Notes under the pieces: generated by a model | Databases searched by the model: none | Told to the model about the DNA's origin: nothing | What the model saw: the letters and a program-made list of their open reading frames with translations, nothing else | Origin: DATLRC01 sp035478435 | GTDB taxonomy: Bacteria; Patescibacteriota; Saccharimonadia; Saccharimonadales; UBA4665 | DNA: 40,697 bases | Assembly: GCA_035478435.1 (NCBI GenBank) | Contig: DATIJT010000007.1 | Coordinates: 1-40,697 of the forward strand | Reading direction: 5' to 3' | Shown: piece after piece, positions 1 to 8,260 of the stretch | Position numbering within the stretch: position 1 is the stretch's first letter | How the letters are laid out: each line of letters starts with the position of its first letter | Position numbers and translations under genes: made by a program

Positions 1-40
1 CGAAAAAGCCGACAGGCAGTCGTCAAACTTGACCTATCTG

Positions 41-413
41 TTGTACAAAACAGGCTTGCTCGAGAACTCACTAAAAACTTGCTACCAGCAACTTTTTAGC
101 TCAAACAACTCTCGCACCCAAGGACGCCTATTTTGTACAACCATTTACCCCAAAACGAGAAAACTCGTTATGGGGACCCCTAAATCTAGTCAGGTTTTCC
201 TCGAGCCTGGAAAACCCCTGGATTCCTGATCCCAGAAGACTTCAAGGGCTGTGGGGTTTTCCAGGCTCTGAATATCCCTGAGCAGATGTAGTAAAAAAGG
301 AGCGGGCTTGGCTTCCTCAAGTTGTCTGACGATTAAGAGAGCCGGTGGCTCTCTTATGAGGAGTTCTTGAGGCAAGCTCGTTTTTTACTAGCAGATGCGT
401 CAAGGATATTCAG
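41..413. other. Gene-free, densely structured region (candidate structured RNA)
   Basis: No plausible gene occurs in the first 490 bases. The stretch is instead a run of adjacent hairpins. One helix pairs 41-54 with 127-140 (TTGTACAAAACAGG against CCTATTTTGTACAA, one mismatch) and encloses a 13-bp hairpin at 71-83/87-99. A second hairpin pairs 148-159 with 164-175. A perfect 16-bp helix pairs 203-218 with 253-268. A last rod closes with 268-277/404-413 and contains 289-298/381-390, 315-321/366-372 and 334-343/347-356. Smaller hairpins continue up to the umuC ribosome binding site. I found no good promoter or terminator, so strand is unassigned. It could be a non-coding RNA, a leader controlling umuC, or a cluster of palindromic repeats. 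It does not match tmRNA, RNase P or SRP signatures that I can recall. Confidence 0.5.
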
Positions 414-490
414 CCGCCTGTGGCCTTTTGTAAAACTTTTGGCCAGGCAAAAGTTTTAGGATTGGTTCTTGGAAAGAACAAAGAAGGATT

Positions 491-1798
491 ATGAACAAGA
501 CTATTTTCGCGCTTATTGATTGCAATAATTTCTTTGTTAGTTGCGAGCGGCTTTTCCGGCCAGACCTGGAAGGGAAGCCGGTGGTCGTGCTCAGTAGCAA
601 CGATGGCTGTGTGGTGTCCAGGAGCAATGAGGCCAAACGGCTCGGCATCCCCATGGCCGCACCGGCTTTCAAATACCGCCAGCTATTCAACGAGCAGGGC
701 GTGGTGCAGTTCAGCGCCAACTTTGAACTTTACGGCGACATATCAGATCGGATTACCCGCTTGCTAGCTACCGTCACGCCCCGGATTGAGGTTTACTCCG
801 TCGATGAATCGTTTTTGGACCTAAGCGAACTTCATATTAAAAATTACGCCGCTTGGGGGAGGCAAGTCCGGAAAAGGGTGGGGCAGGAGGTCGGCATACC
901 AGTATCCATCGGCATCGCCCCCACCAAAACCCTGGCCAAATTAGGCGCCGATTACGCCAAAAAACACCCCGCACCAGGCGGAGTCCTGCACCTAAATGTG
1001 AAAGGTCGGATCTTGCACAAACAGTTGGCGGAGGTGCCAATCAAAGATGTGTGGGGAGTAGGTTGGCGTTTAGCGCCAAAACTGAAAGCCGAGGGAGTCC
1101 ACACGGCCCTGGACCTTAAACAAATGCCACCACGCTTAGCGGGGCAGCTGATGGGCATCCATGGCCAACAAATGGTGGCCGAGCTAAATGGCCTAAGCTG
1201 CCATACACTTCATCCGGCGCATAAAGTTCGCCGCAGTGTCATGAATGGCCGGCTGTTCGGCCAGGATACCAGCGAGTTCGCGGTATTGGAAGCCGCCATT
1301 GCCAACCTGACCGCCCGGGCTACCCTCCAACTCAGGCGTGAAGGCTTGCTAGCCAGGAGAGCCGTGCTGCACTTGGCCACCAACCGCCATAAGCCTAATT
1401 ACCAGTGCGTCCGCCAAGTCCTGGATTTCCAAACCCCCACGGCCGACACCGGCGCCATCACCGCCCAGCTAATCCGGAGGCTAGAAGCCGTCTTTAATCC
1501 CCGCTTCGCTTACCACCGCGCCGACGTGCTGCTACTCAACTTAGTCCCCGAGACTAGCTTGCAAACCGACCTACTGGGCTTTGTAGACATTGCCCGCGTC
1601 CAGGCCAGCCAAGCCCGCTTAGCGGCACTTGACGCCGTCAATTCCCGCTATGGCAAAGGCCGACTGCGCTACGCCGCCGAAGACCTCAGCCACGCTTGGC
1701 ACCCCAAACACAACCTCCGCAGCCCCTGCTATACTACTAATTGGCAGGAATTACCTGAGATAGGTATAAAGAATCCTGGGCTTGAGAACGTACATTAA
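491..1798 (+). CDS. umuC: Y-family DNA polymerase, UmuC type
   Basis: A translesion DNA polymerase of the UmuC (Pol V catalytic subunit) type, 435 aa, close to the usual ~420-430. The catalytic metal-binding residues are visible: D10 in ALIDCNNFF, and D105/E106 in YSVDESFLD. The fingers motif SNDGCVVSRSNEAKRLGIPM (about 36-55) is typical. A helix-hairpin-helix region follows at about 175-230 and the little-finger domain at about 240-350. The C-terminus (LRSPCYTTNWQELP) matches the DUF4113 tail found in UmuC but not DinB proteins. The start is supported by AGAAGGA just upstream of the ATG. No umuD partner lies in the window, and the ~490 bases upstream are structured and gene-free, so regulation may act through that region. 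No canonical LexA box was recognised. Confidence 0.95.
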   Translation: MNKTIFALIDCNNFFVSCERLFRPDLEGKPVVVLSSNDGCVVSRSNEAKRLGIPMAAPAFKYRQLFNEQGVVQFSANFELYGDISDRITRLLATVTPRIEVYSVDESFLDLSELHIKNYAAWGRQVRKRVGQEVGIPVSIGIAPTKTLAKLGADYAKKHPAPGGVLHLNVKGRILHKQLAEVPIKDVWGVGWRLAPKLKAEGVHTALDLKQMPPRLAGQLMGIHGQQMVAELNGLSCHTLHPAHKVRRSVMNGRLFGQDTSEFAVLEAAIANLTARATLQLRREGLLARRAVLHLATNRHKPNYQCVRQVLDFQTPTADTGAITAQLIRRLEAVFNPRFAYHRADVLLLNLVPETSLQTDLLGFVDIARVQASQARLAALDAVNSRYGKGRLRYAAEDLSHAWHPKHNLRSPCYTTNWQELPEIGIKNPGLENVH

Positions 1799-1958
1799 GC
1801 TGAACCTCGGGATTGGCCATCATTGTGTCTATTGCGTGAGTAGCGAACAAGGTAAAACAACGAATCTGCATGAGGTTGCATGGCTCGAAACGCCAAAAAG
1901 GTTGCGCCGACGCCTTAACAATTTCTTAAGATAAATAGTTAGTGGCAGAAACTATTGA

Positions 1959-1964
1959 TATAAT
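1959..1964 (+). promoter_or_regulatory. -10 box of the 1976 gene
   Basis: A perfect TATAAT ends 11 bases before the ATG at 1976, so the transcript has at most a few untranslated bases. No convincing -35 is seen. The preceding 160 bases after umuC hold no gene. Confidence 0.5.
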
Positions 1965-1975
1965 CTTATCAAGTT

Positions 1976-2941
1976 ATGAGCGAGACAGGTGAACCAAGTG
2001 AGCATATCATTAGAGATCCAGCTAAGGAGCTTATTGAACTTCAGCTCAGGCTAGCAGCCTTAGCTCCAGGAGTCATTGCACAAATCGGAGAGACTGATCC
2101 CGACGATCCTGAAGCCACGGCTAGGATAGATAGAATCAATGATGCCTGTGAGCATATTTCAACTATTTTTGGCCAGATTTACGAGGCCGTAGATACGTTT
2201 CACGGCGGTCATCCTAGACCGACAGAAGACATAAGTCCACTGTTTATTGAACCTGCCCCAGATTTAGATGTAACAGATTCTCATTCGTCACCCCCTGCTA
2301 AGGAAGACCATCCAGGCATTAAGGTTCCGGACTACGAGATAGAAAAGGGCATAGATGAATTGTTAGACAAATTTAGAGACAATAACCAGAGAGTAGTGAA
2401 TATTCGGGAGTTTGAAAAACATTTAGCTCCCGGCGGGCGCCTTGACGAGTCAAGTCTTAAGATTCTTAGCGAACTTTTAGCTGCAAGGGGAGATAGGGTT
2501 TGTTTTGTTGGGGGAAATTGCCTAAAAATTTTACGGCCGCCAGAGAAAGCAGGAGAACCCAGACCACTGGATGAGATGGAAGTGGCAGAACACGTAACCG
2601 AGGCACAGGTAAGAGAGGATGTACAATGGTTTCTGGCCACACCTGAATTACGGAGAAAAGGAAGGTTTAGCCTTGGGAATGTGGCAAACTTTATCGCGCC
2701 AGGCCAAAAATTATCTAAAAATATGCATGATTATCTTCTGTTGCACCTTAGAGAACTAGCTGCTAATCAAGGCTGCTTAGTAGATAGACGGGGCGGCTAT
2801 TTTGATACGCGTAGTTCAAGTGCACCCTTGCAGCCGTCTCCAAGAATAACTGACCTTGAAGATGAAGGACTTACCCGCAGAATCCGAAGCTCTGTCGGTC
2901 ATAGACCTGCTGAATTACCTAAAGGATCTGGCAGCTGGTAA
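1976..2941 (+). CDS. Unknown protein with two similar winged-helix-like modules
   Basis: A 321-aa protein that I do not recognise. The N-terminal ~90 residues are acidic and helical, followed by a Pro/Ser-rich linker to about 115. Two ~60-residue segments then resemble each other. The first has a DELLDKF...LAPGGRLDESSLKILSELLAARGDRVCFVGGNCLKIL pattern (about 127-187). The second has VREDVQWFL...IAPGQKLSKNMHDYLLLHL, ending in NQGCLVDRRGGYFD (about 212-277). In each, an AP-G-x-L turn precedes a helix, then a G-x-x-V strand, then GGxxx, as in a winged helix with a beta wing. The C-terminal 40 residues look disordered. No signal peptide or membrane segment is visible. A DNA- or protein-binding role is only an inference. 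The gene stands alone between umuC and tRNA-Glu. Confidence 0.75.
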   Translation: MSETGEPSEHIIRDPAKELIELQLRLAALAPGVIAQIGETDPDDPEATARIDRINDACEHISTIFGQIYEAVDTFHGGHPRPTEDISPLFIEPAPDLDVTDSHSSPPAKEDHPGIKVPDYEIEKGIDELLDKFRDNNQRVVNIREFEKHLAPGGRLDESSLKILSELLAARGDRVCFVGGNCLKILRPPEKAGEPRPLDEMEVAEHVTEAQVREDVQWFLATPELRRKGRFSLGNVANFIAPGQKLSKNMHDYLLLHLRELAANQGCLVDRRGGYFDTRSSSAPLQPSPRITDLEDEGLTRRIRSSVGHRPAELPKGSGSW

Positions 2942-2957
2942 AGAAAAAATTAAACAT

Positions 2958-2975
2958 TGGTGACCCCTGCGGGAT
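2958..2975. repeat. 18-bp copy of the tRNA-Glu 3' end
   Basis: TGGTGACCCCTGCGGGAT at this position is identical to 3121-3138, which is the CCA end, discriminator and 3' acceptor strand of tRNA-Glu on the minus strand. The 145 bases between the copies carry short hairpins (GTAAGCC-TTA-GGCTTAC inside a longer imperfect stem, about 3001-3037) and no gene. A direct repeat of a tRNA 3' end is the footprint of integrase-mediated insertion at a tRNA, but no integrase gene is present. Confidence 0.6.
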
Positions 2976-3093
2976 AGCGGACTTCGTCCTTTTCCACTCA
3001 GCCATGCTCGTAAGCCTTAGGCTTACTGTGCGTGGCTTCGTTCCACCGTACCCGCTTCACGGGCTCCATTCTGCAAGAATGACCAAGAAAATA

Positions 3094-3112
3094 CCCGAGC
3101 CAAAAGCTCGGG
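3094..3112 (-). terminator. Terminator of tRNA-Glu
   Basis: Read on the minus strand, CCCGAGC and GCTCGGG form a 7-bp GC-rich stem around a TTTTG loop, followed by TATTTTCTT. It lies 9 bases after the encoded CCA, as expected for a single-gene tRNA transcript. Confidence 0.8.
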
Positions 3113-3120
3113 CACTTTCG

Positions 3121-3197
3121 TGGTGACCCCTGCGGGATTCGAACCCGCGATCTTCAGGATGAGAACCTGATGTCCTAAACCGCTAGACGAAGGGGCC
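3121..3197 (-). tRNA. tRNA-Glu (anticodon CUC), CCA encoded
   Basis: On the minus strand the sequence folds as a complete cloverleaf. The acceptor pairs GGCCCCT with AGGGGTC (one G-U pair), the D arm contains GTCTAGCGGTTTAGGAC, the anticodon stem is TCAGG/CCTGA with loop TTCTCAT, and the T arm is GCGGG-TTCGAAT-CCCGC. The anticodon CTC reads GAG (Glu), and the TCGTCTAG-GG-TAGGAC D region is typical of glutamate tRNAs. The discriminator is A, and CCA is encoded (3121-3123). Confidence 0.95.
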
Positions 3198-3311
3198 AGG
3201 TCGCTTCGCTCCAATTAACAATGATCAATTTCCAATGCTAAGGAAGCACGGCTGATTTATCCTACCACATCTGTTATACAGCGTCCATATACTTGAGAGT
3301 CGGGTGGCGTC

Positions 3312-3990
3312 TCAACTATTTTCTATAGGCGCGCTAGCAGATGGGTTAGTTCTATTCTGGTTAATTCTAAGGGCGCGTGATTCAAAATATTCCGTCGTAT
3401 AAACTGGTGGCCGTCCTTCCAGGTGGGCTACCAGGTTAGTGAGATTATGCCGGTCATCTCGGCGCCATAACGGCGAGGTCCAGGGTACATACGGCTCTCC
3501 CGTACCAAGATAAGCCACGGGCTGGGCTGAGTAATAGGCTTGGCCAACCGCTCGTCTAACTGTTCGATCGGAAATTTACCGATTACGGAGCGGCCTGTCA
3601 GGCGCTGCCGCGCACGCATGGTTTTTGCGACCTCCTTCATTGTCTCTAGAGGCGTCCGTAAGTCGTCGCTCCCAGGACTTGTATAGTCTAAGATATAGGG
3701 TAACAGGCGGTTCCGGCTTAGAGACACTGCTTGTAACTGACTTAGACAATGGCGGCTGACAATACAGGGAGTTCGCGGCCGAGTATCCAAGATCTTGCCG
3801 ACCGCTTGACGCTGCCCTCAAGGGCGGGCAAATCAACCACGCTGACTCTCAGACGATAGCCCTCGACTTCTCGTTCCGCCCATACGGCATCATCCAAGCG
3901 GCGCGCCCGCGGCACATCAATAGCTATACCGTCAACTTTGGGACGTACGCGCCAATCATCCCCAGCTACAATTCCACTAATTTCTGGCAT
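3312..3990 (-). pseudogene. RNB-domain ribonuclease-like gene, two frameshifts
   Basis: Three overlapping minus-strand frames join into one ~225-aa protein resembling the catalytic RNB domain of RNase II/R. Frame 1 (from ATG 3990) reads IDVPRARRLDDAVWAEREVE and RLRVSVVDLPALEG, the RNB metal-site region. Frame 2 continues GQRQAVGKILDTRPRTPCIV and the following Leu-rich stretch. Frame 3 reads AYYSAQPVAYLGTGEPY, then VPWTSPLWRRDDRHNLTNL, matching the RNB pattern of a TSP(I/L)RR-type motif followed by D/N-L. The breaks are near 3816 and 3540, and each is repaired by one extra base in a short G run (GAGGGGC, AAGGCC). The gene may therefore be intact in the organism. It is much shorter than RNase R and lacks its cold-shock and S1 domains. 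A TATTAT-like -10 and AAGG lie upstream of ATG 3990. Confidence 0.7.
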
Positions 3991-4111
3991 AATTTACCTT
4001 AATAATTGTATAATACCACTTTTTTGCTAATTTGTCATTTAATTTCAGTCTTTTTGGACGGGGCATTGCGTAAAGCCTTTGGAAGCTTGATAATGTATCT
4101 AAGTAAAAACA

Positions 4112-5452
4112 ATGAATATAAGTGGGCAATTCATCATCATTTCAGTGGGCATACTAGTTTTAGTAGCCGCCGCGTTTACTCTTTTGCCAAGCTACATCCG
4201 CAAACGCCGCGGCGGCAGTGGCACCAGCAGCAGTAAGATAGCCAGCAGCCTGCGCGACGAAAGGTTAAAGTCCGAGATAATCCTCGGCGCCATAGAAGAC
4301 GGCGTAGTGCTGATAGACGACCAACAAATCATCAAATCATTCAACAAAGGCGCCAGCAACATTACTGGCTGGCCGGCCAGTGAAGCTAATGATTTAAATT
4401 GCGTTTCGGTTATAAAATTGATTGATCAAAAGGGTTATGCTTATGATGACAAGCAAAACCCGCTGGTGCGTATTTTCAAAGAAGGGCAGAGCATCCATGA
4501 TAACACCGCTGTATTAGTTTCGCGTAGTGGTAAGCAGATCCCGATTAATTTGAGCATTTCGCCGCTGCTGGACGAAGATAAACAAGTTTCTGGCGCGGTA
4601 GCTATTTTCCGAGATGTGAGCGAAGAACGCCAGGCCGAAAAACAACGCGCCGAATTCATCAGCACCGCTTCCCACGAAATGCGTACGCCTGTCGCCGCCA
4701 TTGAAGGCTATCTGGCATTGGCGCTGAATGACAAGGTTAGCACTGTCGATACTCGGGCGAGAAACTTTATCGAAAAAGCCCACGCCTCCACTCAACACTT
4801 AGGCAAACTTTTCCAGGACCTCCTCACTAGCGCCAAGGCCGAAGACGGCCGCCTGACCAATCACCCGGTTGTTATTGAACTAGGCAGCTTTTTGGACCAA
4901 TTGGTTAACGATTTTAAATTTACTGCCGAGAAGAAAGGCTTGTCGCTAAGTTTTACAACCGGGACTAACCAGACTATTGACGCCAGTCGGCACGGCGGAG
5001 GCGAACGGGTGGTTCGCCCGCTCTATTACATCCATGCCGACCCTGAGCGCTTGCGGGAAGTAGTGACTAATCTGTTCGATAACGCCATCAAATATACCGA
5101 CCAGGGCAAGATTGCCATTGGCTTAACCGGCGATAACGAAGTGGCCCAATTTTATGTCCGCGACACGGGCGCCGGCATACCGGCCGAAGACATTCCACAC
5201 CTTTTTGAGAAATTTTACAGAGTCGATAGCTCGGCTACCCGGACAATCGGCGGCACAGGTTTAGGCTTGTTCATTTGCCGTAAGATCGTCGAACTCTGCC
5301 AGGGCCGGATCTGGGTGGAAAGTGTTTTGGGCAAGGGCAGTACTTTTTTCATCAATTTGCCAAGGGTAGGCACCGAAGAAGCCACCCGATTAAAGGCCTC
5401 GGAAGCCCGCAATTCTCAGCTCGACCCTATTACGTCACTAAACAGTACATGA
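4112..5452 (+). CDS. Membrane-anchored PAS histidine kinase
   Basis: A sensor histidine kinase of 446 aa. It has one N-terminal membrane segment (about 7-28) followed by a basic stop-transfer (YIRKRRGG), with no large extracellular domain. A PAS domain follows (about 54-172, LKSEIILGAIEDGVVLIDD onward), then HisKA with the phospho-acceptor H188 in STASHEMRTP. The ATPase domain shows the N box (NLFDNAIKYTDQG), G1 (DTGAGIP), F box (LFEKFYR) and G2 (GGTGLGLFICRKIVE). The layout resembles PhoR/VicK (WalK)-type kinases with a reduced sensor. A response regulator starts 48 bases after the TGA stop, so the pair is probably one two-component system. The signal cannot be read from the sequence. The ATG at 4112 places the membrane segment at the extreme N-terminus. 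Confidence 0.93.
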   Translation: MNISGQFIIISVGILVLVAAAFTLLPSYIRKRRGGSGTSSSKIASSLRDERLKSEIILGAIEDGVVLIDDQQIIKSFNKGASNITGWPASEANDLNCVSVIKLIDQKGYAYDDKQNPLVRIFKEGQSIHDNTAVLVSRSGKQIPINLSISPLLDEDKQVSGAVAIFRDVSEERQAEKQRAEFISTASHEMRTPVAAIEGYLALALNDKVSTVDTRARNFIEKAHASTQHLGKLFQDLLTSAKAEDGRLTNHPVVIELGSFLDQLVNDFKFTAEKKGLSLSFTTGTNQTIDASRHGGGERVVRPLYYIHADPERLREVVTNLFDNAIKYTDQGKIAIGLTGDNEVAQFYVRDTGAGIPAEDIPHLFEKFYRVDSSATRTIGGTGLGLFICRKIVELCQGRIWVESVLGKGSTFFINLPRVGTEEATRLKASEARNSQLDPITSLNST

Positions 5453-5500
5453 TACAATTAGTCCAAGCATAAGCGTTACGAACTAACAAAAGGCACAATC

Positions 5501-6769
5501 ATGACAAAAGTTTTACTGGTCGAAGATGACAATAACTTACGCGAAATATACGAAGCACGGCTCCAAGCCGAGGGCTATAACATAGTTTCGGCCAATGACG
5601 GCGAAGAAGCCCTGGTTTTAGCCAAAAATGAGCAGCCAGATTTGATTATTTCCGATGTCATGATGCCCAAAATCAGCGGCTTTGAGATGCTAGACATCTT
5701 GCGCAATACCGCCGGACTGGAAAAAGTAAAAGTCATTATGCTAACAGCCTTAGGCCAAGCGGACGACCAAACTCGGGCCAACAAACTAGGCGCCGACCGC
5801 TATTTGGTAAAATCACAAGTCACCCTGGAAGACATTGTTAAAACGGCCCACGAACTTATGGCTGACACTTCGCCGCCGGCCACTCCGGCAGCAACAGCCA
5901 ACCCAACTTCAAGTGACGCAACTGCTCCCCAAGCCACAGATGACAGTTCTGCCACATCAGCCGTCCAGCCCGCGCCAAGTACTCCAACCGCGACCGATGA
6001 CAGTTCTATTGCCCCTATTGCTGTAGCTAAGGCGCCAGACGAAGGCAGCGCTGCCAGTACAACCACTCCTACGTCTGCCGCTACAGATTCCGGGGCAGCC
6101 AGCCCAGCGCCTAACGCTAATCAGCCAGCTAGCGCGACCGTAACTGATTCCTCTACCCAATCAACCGCCCAAGAAGAAGCCCAGGTAAAAGAACAGATAG
6201 AAAATTTTATAGATAACCAGCCAGGCACCAAGGCGGAGGCCAGTTCTCCAACCGCGCCGCCAACATCTTCTGCCTCACCCGAAACTACCAAAGCTGAACG
6301 AAGCGCCAATGCCACCGCCGATGACAAAGTCTTGTCCGAAGCCATGGATACCCTGATCGCCGATACTGAAAAACCAGCCAAGGAAAGCACCACCCCAACT
6401 CCTCCTGAACCGACTATCGTAACACCTGCACCCGCCGCTGCCTCTACATCTACCGAGCCTACGGCTTCTAGTGAAGGCGGTCGCGTATCAATCGCCCATA
6501 AAAAAGTCATTGAACCTTTAGACAGCGAGCCCAAGACCCCTCTAGACGCTCTTGTCGCCATGGAAGAAGCCCAGGAAACCGCCAATACGCCTCCCCAACC
6601 AGTAGTTTCCTCAACCGAAGAGCCTAGCCCAGAAATTAAACCGCTGCAAAGCGCCACGCCTCTTACCGAAGAACCAACGCATACGCCAGGCAATATCATT
6701 ACTCCGGACCCTAACGCCGGCTCAACAGAAAATTTGCCCGGTTTTGACCCCAACCACGTAGCTTTGTAG
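5501..6769 (+). CDS. Response regulator receiver with ~300-aa low-complexity tail
   Basis: Residues 1-120 are a complete CheY-like receiver with the acidic pair E8/D9/D10, the phospho-acceptor D52 (IISDVMMP), T82 and K104. The remaining ~300 residues are almost wholly Ala, Pro, Thr, Ser and acidic residues and have no recognisable DNA-binding output domain. Two short less biased islands occur: about 224-240 (AQVKEQIENFIDNQPG) and about 328-350 (RVSIAHKKVIEPLDSEPKTP). The partner is the kinase just upstream. A TACAAT box near the kinase stop and AAAGG before the ATG suggest it can also be transcribed on its own. With no output domain it may act by protein contact, with the tail as a tether or scaffold (inference). 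Confidence 0.9.
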   Translation: MTKVLLVEDDNNLREIYEARLQAEGYNIVSANDGEEALVLAKNEQPDLIISDVMMPKISGFEMLDILRNTAGLEKVKVIMLTALGQADDQTRANKLGADRYLVKSQVTLEDIVKTAHELMADTSPPATPAATANPTSSDATAPQATDDSSATSAVQPAPSTPTATDDSSIAPIAVAKAPDEGSAASTTTPTSAATDSGAASPAPNANQPASATVTDSSTQSTAQEEAQVKEQIENFIDNQPGTKAEASSPTAPPTSSASPETTKAERSANATADDKVLSEAMDTLIADTEKPAKESTTPTPPEPTIVTPAPAAASTSTEPTASSEGGRVSIAHKKVIEPLDSEPKTPLDALVAMEEAQETANTPPQPVVSSTEEPSPEIKPLQSATPLTEEPTHTPGNIITPDPNAGSTENLPGFDPNHVAL

Positions 6770-6868
6770 AAACTAGAAAATAGAAATTAGTAACTGGCAG
6801 GGTAAATTGCAGTCAGAATCAACAAGATAGATTTTGACTCCTATTTTCTAATTCCTAATTTCTATTTA
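6769..6868. repeat. AT-rich inverted-repeat element, copy 1
   Basis: The gap between the response regulator and the pseudouridine synthase gene is an inverted repeat. The left end reads AGAAACTAGAAAATAGAAAT and the right end TATTTTCTAATTCCTAATTT. The same ends recur near 20886 and 21246. The right end runs into the -10 box of the next gene. Confidence 0.6.
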
Positions 6869-6878
6869 CTATATTGGG

Positions 6879-7529
6879 GTGAGAATTAATAAGTTTGCGG
6901 CTTTGGCCACCGGCATGAGTCGCCGTGCGGCCGATACGAGCATAAAGCAGCAAAGAATACGCGTTAATGGCAAAATTGCTATGCTTGGTAGTTTAGTGCA
7001 GCCCGGCGATGCTGTAACTTTAGATGGTGAAGCTATCACTTTGCCCGAACAGGCCATAACTATTATGCTCAATAAGCCAATTGGGTATGTAGTTAGCCGA
7101 GATGGGCAGGGCAGTAACACCATTTATGATCTTCTACCGGCGAAGTACCATTCCCTAAAACCAGTCGGCCGGCTAGATAAAGACTCGTCGGGGCTACTCA
7201 TCTTAACTAACGATGGCCAGCTGGCCAACCAATTAACCCATCCCAGCTTTAATAAAGAGAAAGTGTATGAAGTCCAACTAGACAAGCCTTTAACCAATGA
7301 AGACAAAACGTCTATCGAGCAAGGCATCGAACTGGAAGACGGCTTAAGTGTTTTGCGTCTTCAAGGGGAGGGTAAAAACTGGATTATAACTATGCATGAA
7401 GGCCGCAACCGCCAAATCCGCCGCACTTTCGAAACCCTCGGCTACACTGTGGCCAAACTTCACCGTACCCAGTTTGGAGCATACAAACTTAATAACCTGG
7501 AACCTGGAAATAATCAGATTTTAGATTAG
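6879..7529 (+). CDS. 16S/23S rRNA pseudouridine synthase, RsuA/RluB/E/F family
   Basis: Converts a specific uridine of rRNA to pseudouridine. At 216 aa it is at the short end of the family. An S4 RNA-binding domain occupies about 1-50 (MRINKFAALATGMSRRAADT). The catalytic domain carries the family motif GRLDKDSSGLLILTNDG with catalytic D100, then the NKEKVYEV and EGRNRQIRRTF motifs. Which rRNA position it modifies (RsuA, RluB, RluE or RluF) cannot be decided, though the S4 domain favours RluB or RsuA. The start is GTG at 6879: TATATT at 6870-6875 ends only three bases before it, so the message is effectively leaderless. Confidence 0.9.
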   Translation: MRINKFAALATGMSRRAADTSIKQQRIRVNGKIAMLGSLVQPGDAVTLDGEAITLPEQAITIMLNKPIGYVVSRDGQGSNTIYDLLPAKYHSLKPVGRLDKDSSGLLILTNDGQLANQLTHPSFNKEKVYEVQLDKPLTNEDKTSIEQGIELEDGLSVLRLQGEGKNWIITMHEGRNRQIRRTFETLGYTVAKLHRTQFGAYKLNNLEPGNNQILD

Positions 7530-7561
7530 TAAAAACTAATATTCTATGTTATAATATTACT

Positions 7562-8260
7562 ATGTCTGATTTAGCAGTTACTCAAGGTAAATGCCCAGTA
7601 GACTGGGAACGCCGTACCCAAGGAGTAGAATTAGCGCGCCTAGCCAGAGGCTTAGGCAATCTAACTGATTCGGTGCAAGTCGAATGGCCAGATAACCTCT
7701 GGCAACGCAACCGCTATGATGACTTAGCTGAATTTTTATTTAGACCAGTTGCTGATCGCTGTCAGGAACAATTTGGCGACTCTAGGATGGAAAATGCCGG
7801 ATTAGACGGTGCGTTAGTCGTTGGTCGTGTACTAGGTTATGCGCCGTCAGCTTATTCACGCTTTTGTGCTAAACAAAAGCAGCCACGCGACTTAGCCGAA
7901 TTAGGTGACATCTTGCGTCGTAGTTCTCAAACCCCCGATTCTTTAGCAAAAATGAATCGCTATGTAAATGAGGTTTATGAAAAGAGGCTGGGTATCCGTG
8001 ACTTTCTGCTAAATTATGTTAGCGGTGGCGGATTTGCCGTTACTCTCCATGACGATGGCTTGGCTTACTATGAAGCTGAGCCAGCCTTACTTGCTAGTAT
8101 TGATAGTGATGTGGAGCAAAAAAGGCAAAGTGGAAAATTACCTCCTCAACAACCTGATGAAATATGCCCAGCCCGTCCAATTATTCGGAAAATGTGGGAA
8201 GCCGGCATCGATATCTGCTTGACCGACCCAAATCTCTTTGCCGCCGACCTTGCCGCCTAG
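7562..8260 (+). CDS. Unknown protein, paralogue of the next gene
   Basis: A soluble 232-aa protein of unknown function. It is clearly related to the downstream 8408 product. Shared blocks are VGRVLGYAPSAYSRFC against IARILQYAPAAYKDFC, DILRRSSQTPDSLAKMN against ILLDSSETPNFFARMD, and a C-terminal block ICPARPIIRKMWEAGIDIC against FCPARGRFMDAIWAAGAQRC, followed by TDPNLFAADL or STPTLFPAAL. The invariant C-P-A-R...C pattern could bind a metal or form a disulfide (inference). No membrane segment is seen. TATAAT at 7550-7555 lies six bases before the ATG, indicating a leaderless message. Confidence 0.8.
   Translation: MSDLAVTQGKCPVDWERRTQGVELARLARGLGNLTDSVQVEWPDNLWQRNRYDDLAEFLFRPVADRCQEQFGDSRMENAGLDGALVVGRVLGYAPSAYSRFCAKQKQPRDLAELGDILRRSSQTPDSLAKMNRYVNEVYEKRLGIRDFLLNYVSGGGFAVTLHDDGLAYYEAEPALLASIDSDVEQKRQSGKLPPQQPDEICPARPIIRKMWEAGIDICLTDPNLFAADLAA

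Noticed and set aside
400..720. 106-aa minus-strand open frame across the umuC start
   Set aside because: It overlaps the well-supported umuC and the hairpin region, and its protein looks random.
6121..6753. 210-aa minus-strand frame opposite the response-regulator tail
   Set aside because: It is a shadow of the low-complexity GC-biased codons: a Gly/Val/Ser-rich product with no motifs.
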